A DNA stretch of 64,000 nucleotides from Qipengyuania sediminis. Lineage in GTDB: Bacteria > Pseudomonadota > Alphaproteobacteria > Sphingomonadales > Sphingomonadaceae. The notes beneath the pieces were generated by a model. It saw only the letters and a program-made list of their open reading frames with translations. It ran no database searches and had not been told where the DNA came from. A program made the translations under genes and the position numbers. This document shows positions 55,530 to 64,000 of this stretch, piece by piece; position 1 is the first letter of the stretch, and the number at the start of each line of letters is the position of its first letter. The DNA lies in NCBI RefSeq assembly GCF_004358425.1, contig NZ_CP037948.1:682001-746000 (forward strand). Direction: 5' to 3'.

Positions 55530-57796
55530 ACGGAGGTTCACCCACCAATAACGCGAGCGACTTCCTCCTTGAACTGCGCTGCGAGGAAATCCCGGCGCGC
55601 ATGCAGGCCGGTGCGCGGGGGGAGCTGGAGAAGCTGTTCCGCCGCGAGCTTGAGGCGGCGGGCGTTGAAGTGGGCGAGGTCACGGTGTGGTCGACACCGC
55701 GGCGTCTTGCCCTGATCGCGACGGGACTGCCTGACGCCACCGAGGCGGTCAGCGAGGAAGCGAAGGGCCCGCCCGAAGGCGCGCCCGACGCCGCGCTGGA
55801 GGGTTTCTGCCGCAAGAATGGCGTCACGAAGGACCAGCTTCAGCTCCGCGATGTAAAGGGCCGTCCGACCTGGTTCGCCGTCATCGACAAGCCCGGGCGC
55901 GCCACGAAGGACGTGCTTGCCGAGGCCATTGCCGCGATCCTGCGCGACTTCGCCTGGCCCAAGTCGATGCGCTGGGGCGCGGCTTCGCTCGCGACGACAA
56001 GTCCGCGCTGGGTCAGACCCTTATCGGGCATTGTTGCCATTTTGGGCGAAGAGCTGGTGGCCTGCGAGGCAGCGGGCATTGCGAGCGGATACGCGACGCT
56101 CGGCCACCGCTTCCACCACACGGGAGCATCGCAGGAAAAAGCGGGGACCGGTTCTTCCGGCCGCGATGCGACCCGCAAACAGCTACCGATCACCATCGGC
56201 GGCGCGCACGACTATCACGAGAAGCTGCGCGCCTGCCACGTCATCGTCGATCACGAGGAACGCGCGGCGCTGATCCGCGAGGGCGCGGCAAGGGCCGCCG
56301 CCGCAGCGGGCCTCACGCTGGTTGAGGACGAGGGGCTGGTGGTCGAGAACGCCGGCCTCACCGAATGGCCGGTGCCGCTACTCGGCCGTTTCGACGAGAC
56401 CTTCCTCGACGTGCCCCCCGAGGTGATCCAGCTCACCGCCCGCGTGAACCAGAAGTATTTCGTCGCCAACGACGGCGCCGGCAGGCTCGCCAACGCCTTC
56501 GTCTGCACCGCCAATATCTCTGCCGAGGACGGCGGCGCAGCCATCGTCGAGGGCAACCGCAAGGTCCTCGCCGCGCGGCTGTCCGACGCGCGGTTCTTCT
56601 GGGAGCAGGATCGCAAGGTCCCGCTCTCCGAGCACGCGAAGAAGCTCGAGCGGATCACCTTCCACGAGAAACTCGGCACCGTCGCCGACAAGGTCGAGCG
56701 CGTCGTCAAGCTGGCGCGCTGGCTGGTGGAGGAGGGGATTGTCAAAGGCGCGAACCCAGACCTCGCCGAACAGGCCGCCCGCCTCTGCAAGGCCGATCTC
56801 GTCACCGAAATGGTCGGCGAGTTCCCCGAGCTGCAAGGCGTCATGGGCGGCTACTACGCCCGCGCCGAGGGTCTCGACGCAGCCATCGCCGACGCCATCC
56901 GCGACCACTACAAACCCGTCGGCAAGGGCGACGAAGTCCCCTCCGCGCCGGTGACCGTGGCGGTGAGCCTGGCAGATAAGCTGGATACGATCCTTAGTTT
57001 CTTTTCGATCAAGGAAAGACCAAGCGGCTCGCGGGACCCTTTTGCGCTCCGCAGGGCAGCTTTAGGCGTCATCGCAACTTTACTGGGCAACGGTATTCGC
57101 TTGCCAATCTATCAAATTGCTACGGGGGAAAATCCGAGCGTTGTCGAGATTATCGAGACTGAGCAACTGCTCGACTTCTTCGCCGACCGCCTCAAGGTGC
57201 AGCAGCGCGAGGCGGGGGTGCGGCACGATCTGATCGATGCGGTGTTCGCTCTAGGCGGCGAGGACGATCTGGTCCGCCTGCTGGCGAAGGTTAAGGCGTT
57301 GCAACACTATATTGAAACCGCCGAGGGCGCCGACCTGCTGGCCGCCTACAAGCGTGCCGCGAATATCCTCAAAAAGGAGGGCTGGACCGGCGCTCCCGAA
57401 GGTGAGGCCAAGCCCCTCAACACCCAGGGCATCGCGCGAACGGGGGAGGAAGACCCGCTCAGCCTCGTCGACGATCCCGACCTCGCGCCCGTGGTCGCGG
57501 CGCAGCTGGAGGAAAAGCGCAAACAAGCGCTTCCTTATGCGGCGGAACCGCCCGAAACCGCGCTGATCGCGGCGCTCGATGCCGCCGAACCGGCCGCCGC
57601 GCGCGCGGTAGAGGCGGAGGATTTCGCCGGGGCCATGGCCGCGCTCGCCAGCCTCAGGGGGCCGATCGATGCGTTCTTCGATGCCGTCACCGTCAACGAC
57701 CCCGATCCGGCCAGGCGCACCGCGCGCCTCGGCCTGCTCGCGCGGTTTCGCGATGCGGTCCACCGGGTCGCCGATTTCAGCCGCATCGAAGGATAG
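55526..57796 (+). CDS. glyS: Glycyl-tRNA synthetase beta subunit
   Basis: A 756-residue beta subunit, which binds tRNA-Gly. GTG at 55526 lies in the glyQ stop. [15 protein letters not shown] near the start, [39 protein letters not shown] and [18 protein letters not shown] are family blocks, and the DALR anticodon domain is at the end. Between about 57061 and 57180 the GC content falls to about 48% by hand count, and two TTA leucine codons appear (57062 and 57080), both unusual in this window; the reading frame and conserved blocks are kept. Confidence 0.96.
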   Translation: MNGGSPTNNASDFLLELRCEEIPARMQAGARGELEKLFRRELEAAGVEVGEVTVWSTPRRLALIATGLPDATEAVSEEAKGPPEGAPDAALEGFCRKNGVTKDQLQLRDVKGRPTWFAVIDKPGRATKDVLAEAIAAILRDFAWPKSMRWGAASLATTSPRWVRPLSGIVAILGEELVACEAAGIASGYATLGHRFHHTGASQEKAGTGSSGRDATRKQLPITIGGAHDYHEKLRACHVIVDHEERAALIREGAARAAAAAGLTLVEDEGLVVENAGLTEWPVPLLGRFDETFLDVPPEVIQLTARVNQKYFVANDGAGRLANAFVCTANISAEDGGAAIVEGNRKVLAARLSDARFFWEQDRKVPLSEHAKKLERITFHEKLGTVADKVERVVKLARWLVEEGIVKGANPDLAEQAARLCKADLVTEMVGEFPELQGVMGGYYARAEGLDAAIADAIRDHYKPVGKGDEVPSAPVTVAVSLADKLDTILSFFSIKERPSGSRDPFALRRAALGVIATLLGNGIRLPIYQIATGENPSVVEIIETEQLLDFFADRLKVQQREAGVRHDLIDAVFALGGEDDLVRLLAKVKALQHYIETAEGADLLAAYKRAANILKKEGWTGAPEGEAKPLNTQGIARTGEEDPLSLVDDPDLAPVVAAQLEEKRKQALPYAAEPPETALIAALDAAEPAAARAVEAEDFAGAMAALASLRGPIDAFFDAVTVNDPDPARRTARLGLLARFRDAVHRVADFSRIEG

Positions 57797-57810
57797 CGCA
57801 CAAGCTAAAG

Positions 57811-57905
57811 CCCCGTTCGTGCTGAGCCTGTCGAAGCACCGCTTTTTCATCAAGCGTCGGTATAGAAGAAGAACCGCCCTTCGACAGGCTCAGGGCGATC
57901 GGGTT
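57811..57905. repeat. REP-like intergenic inverted repeat
   Basis: Two imperfect arms face each other between glyS and ppdK. The core is a perfect 13-base inverted repeat, GAGCCTGTCGAAG at 57824-57836 and CTTCGACAGGCTC at 57879-57891, 42 bases apart, with partial similarity continuing outward on both sides. The arm type (TTCGTGCTGAGCCTGTCGAAG) is, from memory, a frequent extragenic palindrome in sphingomonads. It may also act as a terminator or mRNA stabiliser for glyQ-glyS. The rest of the 124-base gap holds no gene. Confidence 0.8.
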
Positions 57906-57920
57906 TGAGGGGGGGCTCTG

Positions 57921-60572
57921 GTGACGTCAGTCTACATCTTCGGCGGCGCGGCGGACCACGCAGACCCGCGCCAGAAGGACAAGGCCGTGGTCGGCGGCAA
58001 GGGCGCGAACCTTGCGGAGATGGCGGCGATCGGCCTGCCGGTGCCACCGGGGTTCACCATCGCGACCGAAGAATGCCTGCGATATCTGGAAGATAAAGGC
58101 GCTTTCTCGAAACAACTTGAAGATGCGGTCGCTGCGGCCCTAGCCCATATCGAGCGCACCGTCGGCAAGCGCTTCGGCGATCCCGCCGATCCGCTGCTGG
58201 TCTCGGTCCGCTCGGGTGCCAAGGTTTCGATGCCGGGCATGATGGATACCGTCCTCAACCTGGGGCTTAACGACGAGACGGTCGAGGGGCTGACGGCGGT
58301 AAGCGGCGATGCGCGCTTCGCCTGGGACAGCTACCGCCGCTTCATCCAGATGTATGGCGACGTCGTGCTCGGCGTGGATCACGGGCTGTTCGAAGAGGCG
58401 TTGGAGGTTGCCAAGGAAGACAATGGCTTGCTCGCCGATACGGAGATGGGCTCTGAAGACTGGCAGGCGCTGGTGGGAGAATACAAACGCATCGTCGCCG
58501 AGGCCATCGGACGTGACTTTCCGCAGAACGTCCACGAGCAGCTGTGGGGGGCGATCCGCGCCGTCTTCGACAGCTGGGACAGCGAGCGCGCCAAGGTCTA
58601 TCGCCGGCTGAACGACATCCCGCGCGACCTCGGCACCGCGGTCAATGTGCAGGCCATGGTCTTCGGCAATATGGGCGATACGAGCGCGACCGGCGTCGCC
58701 TTCACCCGCGACCCTGCCACGGGCGAGCGCGCCTACTACGGCGAATGGCTGGTGAACGCGCAGGGCGAGGATGTGGTCGCCGGCATCCGCACCCCGCAAT
58801 ATCTCACCCGCGCCGCGCGCGAGCGCGCGAATGCGGTGCCGCTGAGCATGGAAGAGGCGATGCCAGAGGCCTTCGCCCAGCTTTCGCGCGTATTCGACCT
58901 CTTGGAGCGACATTACCGCGACATGCAGGACATCGAGTTCACGGTGGAGCGAGGCAAACTGTGGATGCTGCAGACACGCAGCGGCAAACGCACCGCCAAA
59001 GCTGCGCTCAAGATGGCGGTCGACATGGTTGCGGAAGGGTTGATCGACGAGCGCGAGGCGATCTGCCGGATCGATCCGATGGCGCTCGATCAGCTGCTCC
59101 ACCCGACGCTCGACCCTGCCGCGCCGCGCGATATCCTCACCACCGGCCTCCCTGCCTCGCCGGGCGCCGCTTCGGGCAAGATCGTGCTCGATGCGGAGAC
59201 CGCGGAGCAATGGGCGGGGCGGGGCGAGAAGGTCATCCTCGTGCGCGTCGAAACCAGCCCGGAAGACATTCACGGCATGCACGCGGCCAGGGGCATCCTG
59301 ACCGCGCGTGGCGGGATGACGAGCCATGCCGCGGTAGTGGCGCGCGGAATGGGGCGCCCCTGCGTCTCGGGTGCCTCGGCGATCTCGATACGGCGTGAGG
59401 AACGTGCGCTAACCATAGGTAAACGTGAGCTGAAGGAAGGCGACGTCATCACTATCGACGGGTCCGCCGGGCAGGTGATGGCGGGCGAGGTCGCGACGAT
59501 CGAGCCCGAGCTCGCGGGCGATTTCGGCACGCTGATGGACTGGGCGGACCGGCACCGGCGCATGAAGGTGCGCACCAATGCCGAAACCGCTGCGGATTGC
59601 CGCCGCGCGATCGGCTTCGGCGCGGAAGGAATCGGCCTGTGCCGAACCGAGCACATGTTCTTCGATGCCGCGCGCATCAGCGCGGTGCGCGAGATGATCC
59701 TGGCCGAAAACGAGGCGGGCCGCGCGGCGGCGCTCGCCAAGCTGCTCCCGGAGCAGCGCGCCGATTTCGCCGCGATCTTCGGGGTGATGGGCGGGCTCCC
59801 GGTGACGATCCGCCTGCTCGATCCTCCGCTGCACGAGTTTCTCCCGCATGGCGACGCCGAGTTCGCGGAGCTCGCCGCCGCCACCGGGCGCAGCGTGGAG
59901 CAGCTGAAGCGCCGCGCGGGCGAGCTGCACGAATTCAATCCCATGCTCGGCCATCGCGGTTGCCGGCTCGGCATCACCTTCCCCGAAATCTATGCGATGC
60001 AAGCACGCGCCATCTTTGAAGCCGCCTGCGCGGTGGAAGGCGCGCCGCCGGTGCCCGAAATCATGATCCCGCTCATCGCCACCCGGCGCGAATTCGAGAT
60101 CCTGCGCGCTTTGGTGGATCGCACCGCCGAAGAGGTGTTCGCTCAAGGGGGGCGGCGGGTCGACTATCTCGTCGGCACGATGATCGAGCTGCCGCGCGCC
60201 GCGCTGATGGCGGGCGATATCGCGGCCGAGGCGGAGTTCTTCAGCTTCGGCACCAACGACCTTACGCAGACGACACTCGGTGTCAGCCGTGACGATGCAG
60301 GGCGCTTCCTCACCCAATATGTCGAACAGGGCATCTTTGCGCGCGATCCCTTCGTCAGCCTCGACATCGAAGGGGTGGGGCAATTGGTCGAACTCGCCGC
60401 CGAGCGGGGGCGGGCAGCGCGGCCGGGGCTGAAGCTCGGCATTTGCGGCGAGCATGGCGGCGATCCGGCCTCGATCGCCTTCTGCGACCGCATTGGGCTC
60501 GATTACGTCAGCGCCTCGCCCTACCGCGTCCCGATCGCACGCCTGGCGGCCGCGCAATCGGCACTTCGCTAG
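57921..60572 (+). CDS. ppdK: Pyruvate, phosphate dikinase
   Basis: An 883-residue PPDK, interconverting pyruvate, ATP and phosphate with phosphoenolpyruvate, AMP and pyrophosphate. The N-terminal ATP-binding domain has GGKGANLAEMAAIGLPVPPG and SVRSGAKVSMPGMMDTVLNL. The central phosphohistidine is H469 in GGMTSHAAVVARGMGRP. The C-terminal PEP domain has GIGLCRTEHMFF and FFSFGTNDLTQTTLGVSRDD. GTG at 57921 starts it, eight bases or so after a GGGGGG run that may serve as binding site. With enolase in the same window it links glycolysis and gluconeogenesis. The stop shares CTAG with the next gene. Confidence 0.97.
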   Translation: MTSVYIFGGAADHADPRQKDKAVVGGKGANLAEMAAIGLPVPPGFTIATEECLRYLEDKGAFSKQLEDAVAAALAHIERTVGKRFGDPADPLLVSVRSGAKVSMPGMMDTVLNLGLNDETVEGLTAVSGDARFAWDSYRRFIQMYGDVVLGVDHGLFEEALEVAKEDNGLLADTEMGSEDWQALVGEYKRIVAEAIGRDFPQNVHEQLWGAIRAVFDSWDSERAKVYRRLNDIPRDLGTAVNVQAMVFGNMGDTSATGVAFTRDPATGERAYYGEWLVNAQGEDVVAGIRTPQYLTRAARERANAVPLSMEEAMPEAFAQLSRVFDLLERHYRDMQDIEFTVERGKLWMLQTRSGKRTAKAALKMAVDMVAEGLIDEREAICRIDPMALDQLLHPTLDPAAPRDILTTGLPASPGAASGKIVLDAETAEQWAGRGEKVILVRVETSPEDIHGMHAARGILTARGGMTSHAAVVARGMGRPCVSGASAISIRREERALTIGKRELKEGDVITIDGSAGQVMAGEVATIEPELAGDFGTLMDWADRHRRMKVRTNAETAADCRRAIGFGAEGIGLCRTEHMFFDAARISAVREMILAENEAGRAAALAKLLPEQRADFAAIFGVMGGLPVTIRLLDPPLHEFLPHGDAEFAELAAATGRSVEQLKRRAGELHEFNPMLGHRGCRLGITFPEIYAMQARAIFEAACAVEGAPPVPEIMIPLIATRREFEILRALVDRTAEEVFAQGGRRVDYLVGTMIELPRAALMAGDIAAEAEFFSFGTNDLTQTTLGVSRDDAGRFLTQYVEQGIFARDPFVSLDIEGVGQLVELAAERGRAARPGLKLGICGEHGGDPASIAFCDRIGLDYVSASPYRVPIARLAAAQSALR

Positions 60573-61318
60573 TCGCGCCAGGCGGTTAGCGTGAGAATCT
60601 CGAAACGTTCTGAAACCCGCCCATCGGGATCAGCCTGGGTCAGGAAGGCTTCCTCGGCCAGGCGCCGGGCCGCACGGGTCAGCGCCGGCGCCCGGTCGCG
60701 CAGCACCGAGCCCGCGGCTTGATCGCGCAGGTCATTCACGAGCCGGAGAAGCGCACCGTAGCGCACGGTAAGCGGATGCGTGTCGGTGACCTGCCTCGCG
60801 AAGCCCGCGCGCTGGAGCAACCCGCTGGCCGCCTGCGCGTCGATCATCGGGTGCACCCGCGCCGCCGGCCGCTCGCCATCGGCAGCGAGCATGGCGGCGC
60901 GCAGCTGCGGGAGCGATCCCGCGCCGACCAAGCTCGCCAGCAGCAGCCCGCCAGGGGCCAGCGCGGCGTGCAGATGGATCAGTGCGCCGGGAAGATCGTT
61001 CACTGTGTCAAGCCCGCCCATGATGGCGATAAGATCGACCCTTCTTTCCGCAAGCGGCCGTTCCAGCGCGATATGCTCCGCGACTTCGGTGGTCCAACCA
61101 CGCGCCGCCAGCCCCCTGGCCAAAGCCTCGCTACCGAGCCCAGACAGCAGCGCGCTCCTGCCCGCAAAGCGCAGGAAGTCGAGCCGCTCCAGCGCATCGT
61201 CCGCCATCGCATCACCCAGCCAGCGCGCGGCATCGGGCCGCGCCTGACGCGCTTTTGCCCGGGCAAGCCGGAGCGCCCGCCGGCGGTCGTCGAAAATCTG
61301 CGGAACCTCGCGGCGCAT
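60569..61318 (-). CDS. SAM-dependent methyltransferase (BioC/NDUFAF5-like)
   Basis: 249 residues, ATG at 61318 (MRREVPQIFDDRRRALR). The RRRALRLARAKAR start, FLRFAGRSALLSGLGSEALA, VDLIAIMGGLDTVNDLPGAL and LAPGGLLLASLVGAGSLPQL resemble the alphaproteobacterial group related to NDUFAF5, an arginine hydroxylase/methyltransferase-like assembly factor of complex I, and to BioC. The SAM-binding glycine motif is weak (GLGSEAL), so activity is uncertain. It is divergent from comF, 50 bases apart, and convergent with ppdK. Confidence 0.85.
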   Translation of the reverse strand: MRREVPQIFDDRRRALRLARAKARQARPDAARWLGDAMADDALERLDFLRFAGRSALLSGLGSEALARGLAARGWTTEVAEHIALERPLAERRVDLIAIMGGLDTVNDLPGALIHLHAALAPGGLLLASLVGAGSLPQLRAAMLAADGERPAARVHPMIDAQAASGLLQRAGFARQVTDTHPLTVRYGALLRLVNDLRDQAAGSVLRDRAPALTRAARRLAEEAFLTQADPDGRVSERFEILTLTAWRD

Positions 61319-61368
61319 TGCCTGCCCGTGCCCCCCACCGCCTCGCGAGGCAAGCGGCGAGCGGGGTC

Positions 61369-62148
61369 GTGACGCAGGCGCTCGACCTGGTGCTCGACTT
61401 CGTCTTCCCGCCGCGCTGCCTCGCCTGCGGTGCCGCGGTCGGCAAGCAGGGTGGGCTCTGCGGCGAATGCTGGGCCGGGCTCGCCATTCCCGGCGAACCG
61501 TGCTGCGCCGCCTGCCAGCGCCCGCTGACCGGCCCGGCCGAGGGCGGAGAGGCCTTGTGCGCGCCCTGCCTTGCCGTGCCGCCACGCCACGCGGGCATCC
61601 ATGCCGCGACGCTCTACACCCCGGTCTCGCGCAAACTCATCCTCGCCTTCAAGCACGGCCGCCGCATCGCGCTCGCGCCGACACTCGCGCGGCTGATCGC
61701 GGCGCGCCTGCCCGCCGGGCTGACCGGGCAGGTTATCGTACCGGTGCCGCTGCATCGCTGGCGCTTGTGGGGGCGCGGCTACAATCAGGCGGCGCTGCTG
61801 GCGCACGAGCTGGCGCGCATGGGCCACGGCACGCTGGCGGTCGACGCGCTGGTGCGGGTGCGGCGGACGCCCTCGCTCGGCGGACTGGGCAAGAAAGCCC
61901 GGCGCAAGGCGCTGCGCGGCGCGATCCGGGTGGCGCAAGGCCGCCAGAGCGTGGTGCGCGGGCGCGAAGTGCTGCTTGTCGATGATGTGCTGACGAGCGG
62001 CGCGACCACCGATGCCTGTGCCGCCGCGCTGCGAAGGGCAGGCGCGCGATCCGTGCGGATCGCCTGTTTCGCGCGCGTGCTGGAGGAGGCTATCCCCCTC
62101 ACCACAAACCGAACGCCCGGAGCCGCAATGGCCCCGGGCGCCGGGTGA
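61369..62148 (+). CDS. comF: ComF family phosphoribosyltransferase-like protein
   Basis: 259 residues starting at GTG 61369 ([20 protein letters not shown]). The N-terminal double zinc ribbon uses cysteines at 17, 20, 31, 34, 45 or 46, 49, 64 and 67 (CLAC ... CGEC ... CCAAC ... CAPC). The phosphoribosyltransferase domain has the loop [21 protein letters not shown] and the PRPP site [14 protein letters not shown]. ComF (GntX in E. coli) is linked to DNA uptake in competent bacteria; role here is uncertain. The frame is open upstream of the GTG, opposite the divergent methyltransferase. Confidence 0.92.
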   Translation: MTQALDLVLDFVFPPRCLACGAAVGKQGGLCGECWAGLAIPGEPCCAACQRPLTGPAEGGEALCAPCLAVPPRHAGIHAATLYTPVSRKLILAFKHGRRIALAPTLARLIAARLPAGLTGQVIVPVPLHRWRLWGRGYNQAALLAHELARMGHGTLAVDALVRVRRTPSLGGLGKKARRKALRGAIRVAQGRQSVVRGREVLLVDDVLTSGATTDACAAALRRAGARSVRIACFARVLEEAIPLTTNRTPGAAMAPGAG

Positions 62149-62432
62149 CGACATGCACGGACCCTCGTGCGACCCTTCGTATCGGGCGTGCCGGCTCCCC
62201 CTCGACCCGGCGTGCCCATCCCTCATTCCCGCACGCGCCGGCCCGGCGGCTTGCGTGCGGCTTCCCCGAACCCGGCGCCTTTCGCGTCGCGATCCTTCGC
62301 TTGCGGGCCCTTGGGACCCGCATCGTCATGTCTTGCGCGGCACGGCGGATTTGCAAAGCCCGGTCAAAAATCCTGCCCCGATTTTGCGCAGCAGAGTGGT
62401 TATCCTGCAACAAAACGGGCAGGGGCCTTGTG
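62149..62432. other. 284-base gap between comF and hisI, no gene seen
   Basis: Neither strand shows a convincing coding frame; the open frames here are extensions of hisI or of antisense frames with high-GC composition. A GC-rich imperfect hairpin is visible near 62304-62322 (GCGGGCCC with GGACCCGC). The last 80 bases before hisI are less GC-rich and probably hold its promoter, but I cannot place -35 and -10 boxes with confidence. Confidence 0.5.
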
Positions 62433-62777
62433 ATGCCCGAACCCTTCACACCCAAGTTCGACGCCGCCGGACTTCTCACCGCAGTCGTCATCGATGCGGA
62501 GGACGGCACGGTCCTCATGGTCGCGCATATGGACGCCGAAGCGCTTGCCGCGACCCGCACGACCGGCTTTGCCCATTTCCATTCGCGCTCGCGCGGGAAG
62601 CTGTGGAAGAAGGGGGAGAGCTCAGGCCACGTGCTCGCGGTCGAGGAGATACGGGTCGATTGCGACCAGGATGCGCTCGTCCTGCGCTGCCGCCCGGCAG
62701 GCCCGACTTGCCACACCGGCGCGCGAAGCTGCTTCTACCGCCGCGTCGCAGACGCTGCGCTCGCGCCGCTAGCTTGA
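62433..62777 (+). CDS. hisI: Phosphoribosyl-AMP cyclohydrolase
   Basis: A 114-residue HisI, opening the adenine ring of phosphoribosyl-AMP in histidine synthesis. The metal sites are clear: D76-C77-D78-x-D80 in [13 protein letters not shown]93 in [11 protein letters not shown] and C100. Other blocks: [19 protein letters not shown] and [18 protein letters not shown]. The monofunctional form means HisE is encoded elsewhere. ATG at 62433. Its stop overlaps the MerR promoter region. Confidence 0.97.
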   Translation: MPEPFTPKFDAAGLLTAVVIDAEDGTVLMVAHMDAEALAATRTTGFAHFHSRSRGKLWKKGESSGHVLAVEEIRVDCDQDALVLRCRPAGPTCHTGARSCFYRRVADAALAPLA

Positions 62778-62778
62778 C

Positions 62779-62790
62779 GCTTACGTAAGC
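62779..62790. promoter_or_regulatory. Palindromic operator candidate before the MerR gene
   Basis: A perfect 12-base palindrome, GCTTACGTAAGC, lies between a possible -35 (TTGACG, 62774-62779) and a weak -10 (TATCGG, 62797-62802) with 17-base spacing. MerR proteins bind such sites between -35 and -10. The core TTACGTAA recalls, from memory, the sites of LiuR-type MerR regulators of acyl-CoA degradation. With a start site near 62809 the mRNA would be almost leaderless, matching the absence of a ribosome binding site before ATG 62810. Confidence 0.5.
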
Positions 62791-62809
62791 TGCCAATATC
62801 GGTTCCGTC

Positions 62810-63256
62810 ATGACCCGCGCTGACACTTCGCCAGCAAACACCAGCCATGCCGGCGCTCTGCTCGAACGGCCGGACCGGCTGTCGCGCGAAACTTTCACGA
62901 TCTCCGACCTCACCGAAGAATTCGGCTGCACCGCGCGCGCACTGCGCTTCTACGAGGACGAGGGGCTGGTCGCCCCGCAGCGGGTGGGGCTGACGCGGCT
63001 CTATTCCAAGCGCGACCGGGCGCGGCTCGCCTGGATTATGCGCGCGAAGAACGTCGGCTTCTCGCTCACCGAAATCCGCGAGATGATCGACCTTTACGAT
63101 CTGGGCGACGGGCGGGTCGAGCAGCGGCGCGTGACGGTGGAGAAATGCCGCGCCCATGTCGCCAAACTCAAACGCCAGCGCGCCGATATCGAAAGCTCCA
63201 TCGCCGAACTCGACGAATTCATCGCTCATATCGAAACGCTCGGCCGCAGCGCCTGA
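62810..63256 (+). CDS. MerR-family transcriptional regulator
   Basis: 148 residues. A disordered start of about 27 residues precedes the winged helix: [40 protein letters not shown], then [20 protein letters not shown] and a long dimerisation coiled coil to the end ([20 protein letters not shown]). No effector domain with metal cysteines follows. This layout fits LiuR-like regulators controlling fatty-acid or branched-chain acyl-CoA degradation. The gene after it, 12 bases on, encodes an acyl-CoA dehydrogenase, consistent with that role and with autoregulation through the palindrome upstream. Confidence 0.92.
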   Translation: MTRADTSPANTSHAGALLERPDRLSRETFTISDLTEEFGCTARALRFYEDEGLVAPQRVGLTRLYSKRDRARLAWIMRAKNVGFSLTEIREMIDLYDLGDGRVEQRRVTVEKCRAHVAKLKRQRADIESSIAELDEFIAHIETLGRSA

Positions 63257-63268
63257 CACGAGGATACC

Positions 63269-64000
63269 ATGCCCAGCTATACCGCCCCCGCCCGCGATGC
63301 GCGCTTCATCATCAACGAGGTGCTGGAGGTCGCGAACTACGGCAATCTGCCTGGTTTCGAAAGCGCGACGCCCGATATCATCGATACGGTGATCGGCGAG
63401 GGCGGGCGGTTCTGCCAGGAGGTGCTCGCGCCGCTAAACCGCGTGGGTGACGAGGAGGGTTGCACGCGGCACCCCGACGGCAGCGTGACCACCCCGCCGG
63501 GCTTCAAGGAGGCCTATCAGCAATTCCGCGAGGCGGGCTGGGGCACACTGTCGCAGCCCGAAGCATTCGGCGGGCAGGGCATGCCCCACGTGCTTGCCTT
63601 CGCGCTGGAAGAATTCATTTCGAGCGCCAACCAGTCCTTCGGGATGTATCCCGGCCTTGCCGCGGGGGCGGTTTCGGCGCTGCTCGCCAAGGGTTCGCCC
63701 GAGCAGCAGGCGCTTTACCTGCCAAAGATGATCGCCGGCGAATGGCTCGGCACCATGAACCTCACCGAACCGCAATGCGGCACGGATCTGGGCCTCATCC
63801 GCACCAAGGCGGAGCCGCAGGCGGATGGCAGCTACGCGATCACCGGCACCAAGATCTTCATCTCGGCGGGCGAGCACGATCTCACCGAGAACATCATCCA
63901 CCTCGTCCTCGCCAAGCTGCCCGGCGCGCCCGACAGCTCGAAGGGGATCAGCCTCTTCGTCGTGCCCAAGGTGCTGGTGAACGCGGACGGCTCGCTCGGC
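63269..64000 (+). CDS. Acyl-CoA dehydrogenase (3' end beyond window)
   Basis: My translation from the ATG at 63269 (MPSYTAPARDARFIINEVLE), with GAGGA upstream, gives 244 codons open to the right edge. The FAD-enzyme blocks are NLTEPQCGTDLGLIRTKAEP and YAITGTKIFISAGEHDLTEN. The N-terminus and spacing resemble the long (about 600-residue) acyl-CoA dehydrogenases of the DmdC/FadE-like type with a C-terminal extension; the part needed to prove it lies outside. Substrate chain length cannot be told. Probably co-transcribed with the MerR gene. Confidence 0.93.
   Translation, partial: MPSYTAPARDARFIINEVLEVANYGNLPGFESATPDIIDTVIGEGGRFCQEVLAPLNRVGDEEGCTRHPDGSVTTPPGFKEAYQQFREAGWGTLSQPEAFGGQGMPHVLAFALEEFISSANQSFGMYPGLAAGAVSALLAKGSPEQQALYLPKMIAGEWLGTMNLTEPQCGTDLGLIRTKAEPQADGSYAITGTKIFISAGEHDLTENIIHLVLAKLPGAPDSSKGISLFVVPKVLVNADGSLG

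Overview
The window reads as a chromosomal segment of a high-GC alphaproteobacterium. The protein sequences and gene order (xseB-ispA, coaD-cyclophilin-queA-tgt, yqeY-dnaG-rpoD, mreBCD-mrdA-rodA, an HTH-RibB-RibA-like fusion, a DUF4170 protein, an HWE histidine kinase) fit Sphingomonadales, probably Erythrobacteraceae. That placement is inference from recognised families; no rRNA is present. Genes are densely packed, with many 4-base ATGA or GTGA start/stop overlaps. I see no insertion sequence, prophage, integron or CRISPR array.

Layout. 1-2.5 kb: purL (cut by the left edge) and a membrane protein. 2.6-10 kb: xseB, ispA, coaD, a DUF2243 protein, a cyclophilin, then queA and tgt for queuosine, separated by a cupin gene and a two-gene ABC exporter. 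10-15.3 kb: nitroreductase, rpsD, chorismate mutase, trmJ, glyA-rpiB and small proteins. 15.3-21.6 kb: an HWE sensor kinase with a lone receiver, then yqeY-dnaG-rpoD. 21.7-26.8 kb: carA and carB, separated by an AT-richer islet carrying an antisense HEPN-like gene. 26.9-31.5 kb: greA, small proteins, a four-gene envelope cluster resembling YqjD/YqjE, and eno. 31.6-36.5 kb: a CshA/DUF11-type secreted protein, a riboflavin operon with an embedded EamA transporter, and tRNA-Lys(CUU). 36.6-44.8 kb: the rod-shape operon mreB-mreC-mreD-mrdA-rodA and divergent mutL plus a lipoprotein. 44.8-54.5 kb: MaoC, DUF1206, a 5'-nucleotidase-like lipoprotein, ychF, a CPBP protease, a Tat-exported SDR, pth, a P-loop kinase, rplY and two tandem TraB/GumN lipoproteins. 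54.6-64 kb: glyQ-glyS, a REP-like inverted repeat, ppdK, a methyltransferase, comF, hisI, and a MerR regulator next to an acyl-CoA dehydrogenase cut by the right edge.

Functionally the window is mostly housekeeping: translation and tRNA modification, transcription and replication initiation, cell-wall elongation, nucleotide, amino-acid and cofactor synthesis. The clearest foreign element is the HEPN-like gene between carA and carB. The most interesting architectural points are the HTH-RibB fusion whose GTP cyclohydrolase half has lost its zinc cysteines, and the candidate flavin transporter coupled to it. I did not find a convincing multi-gene system that is entirely new; the strongest leads are in the findings.
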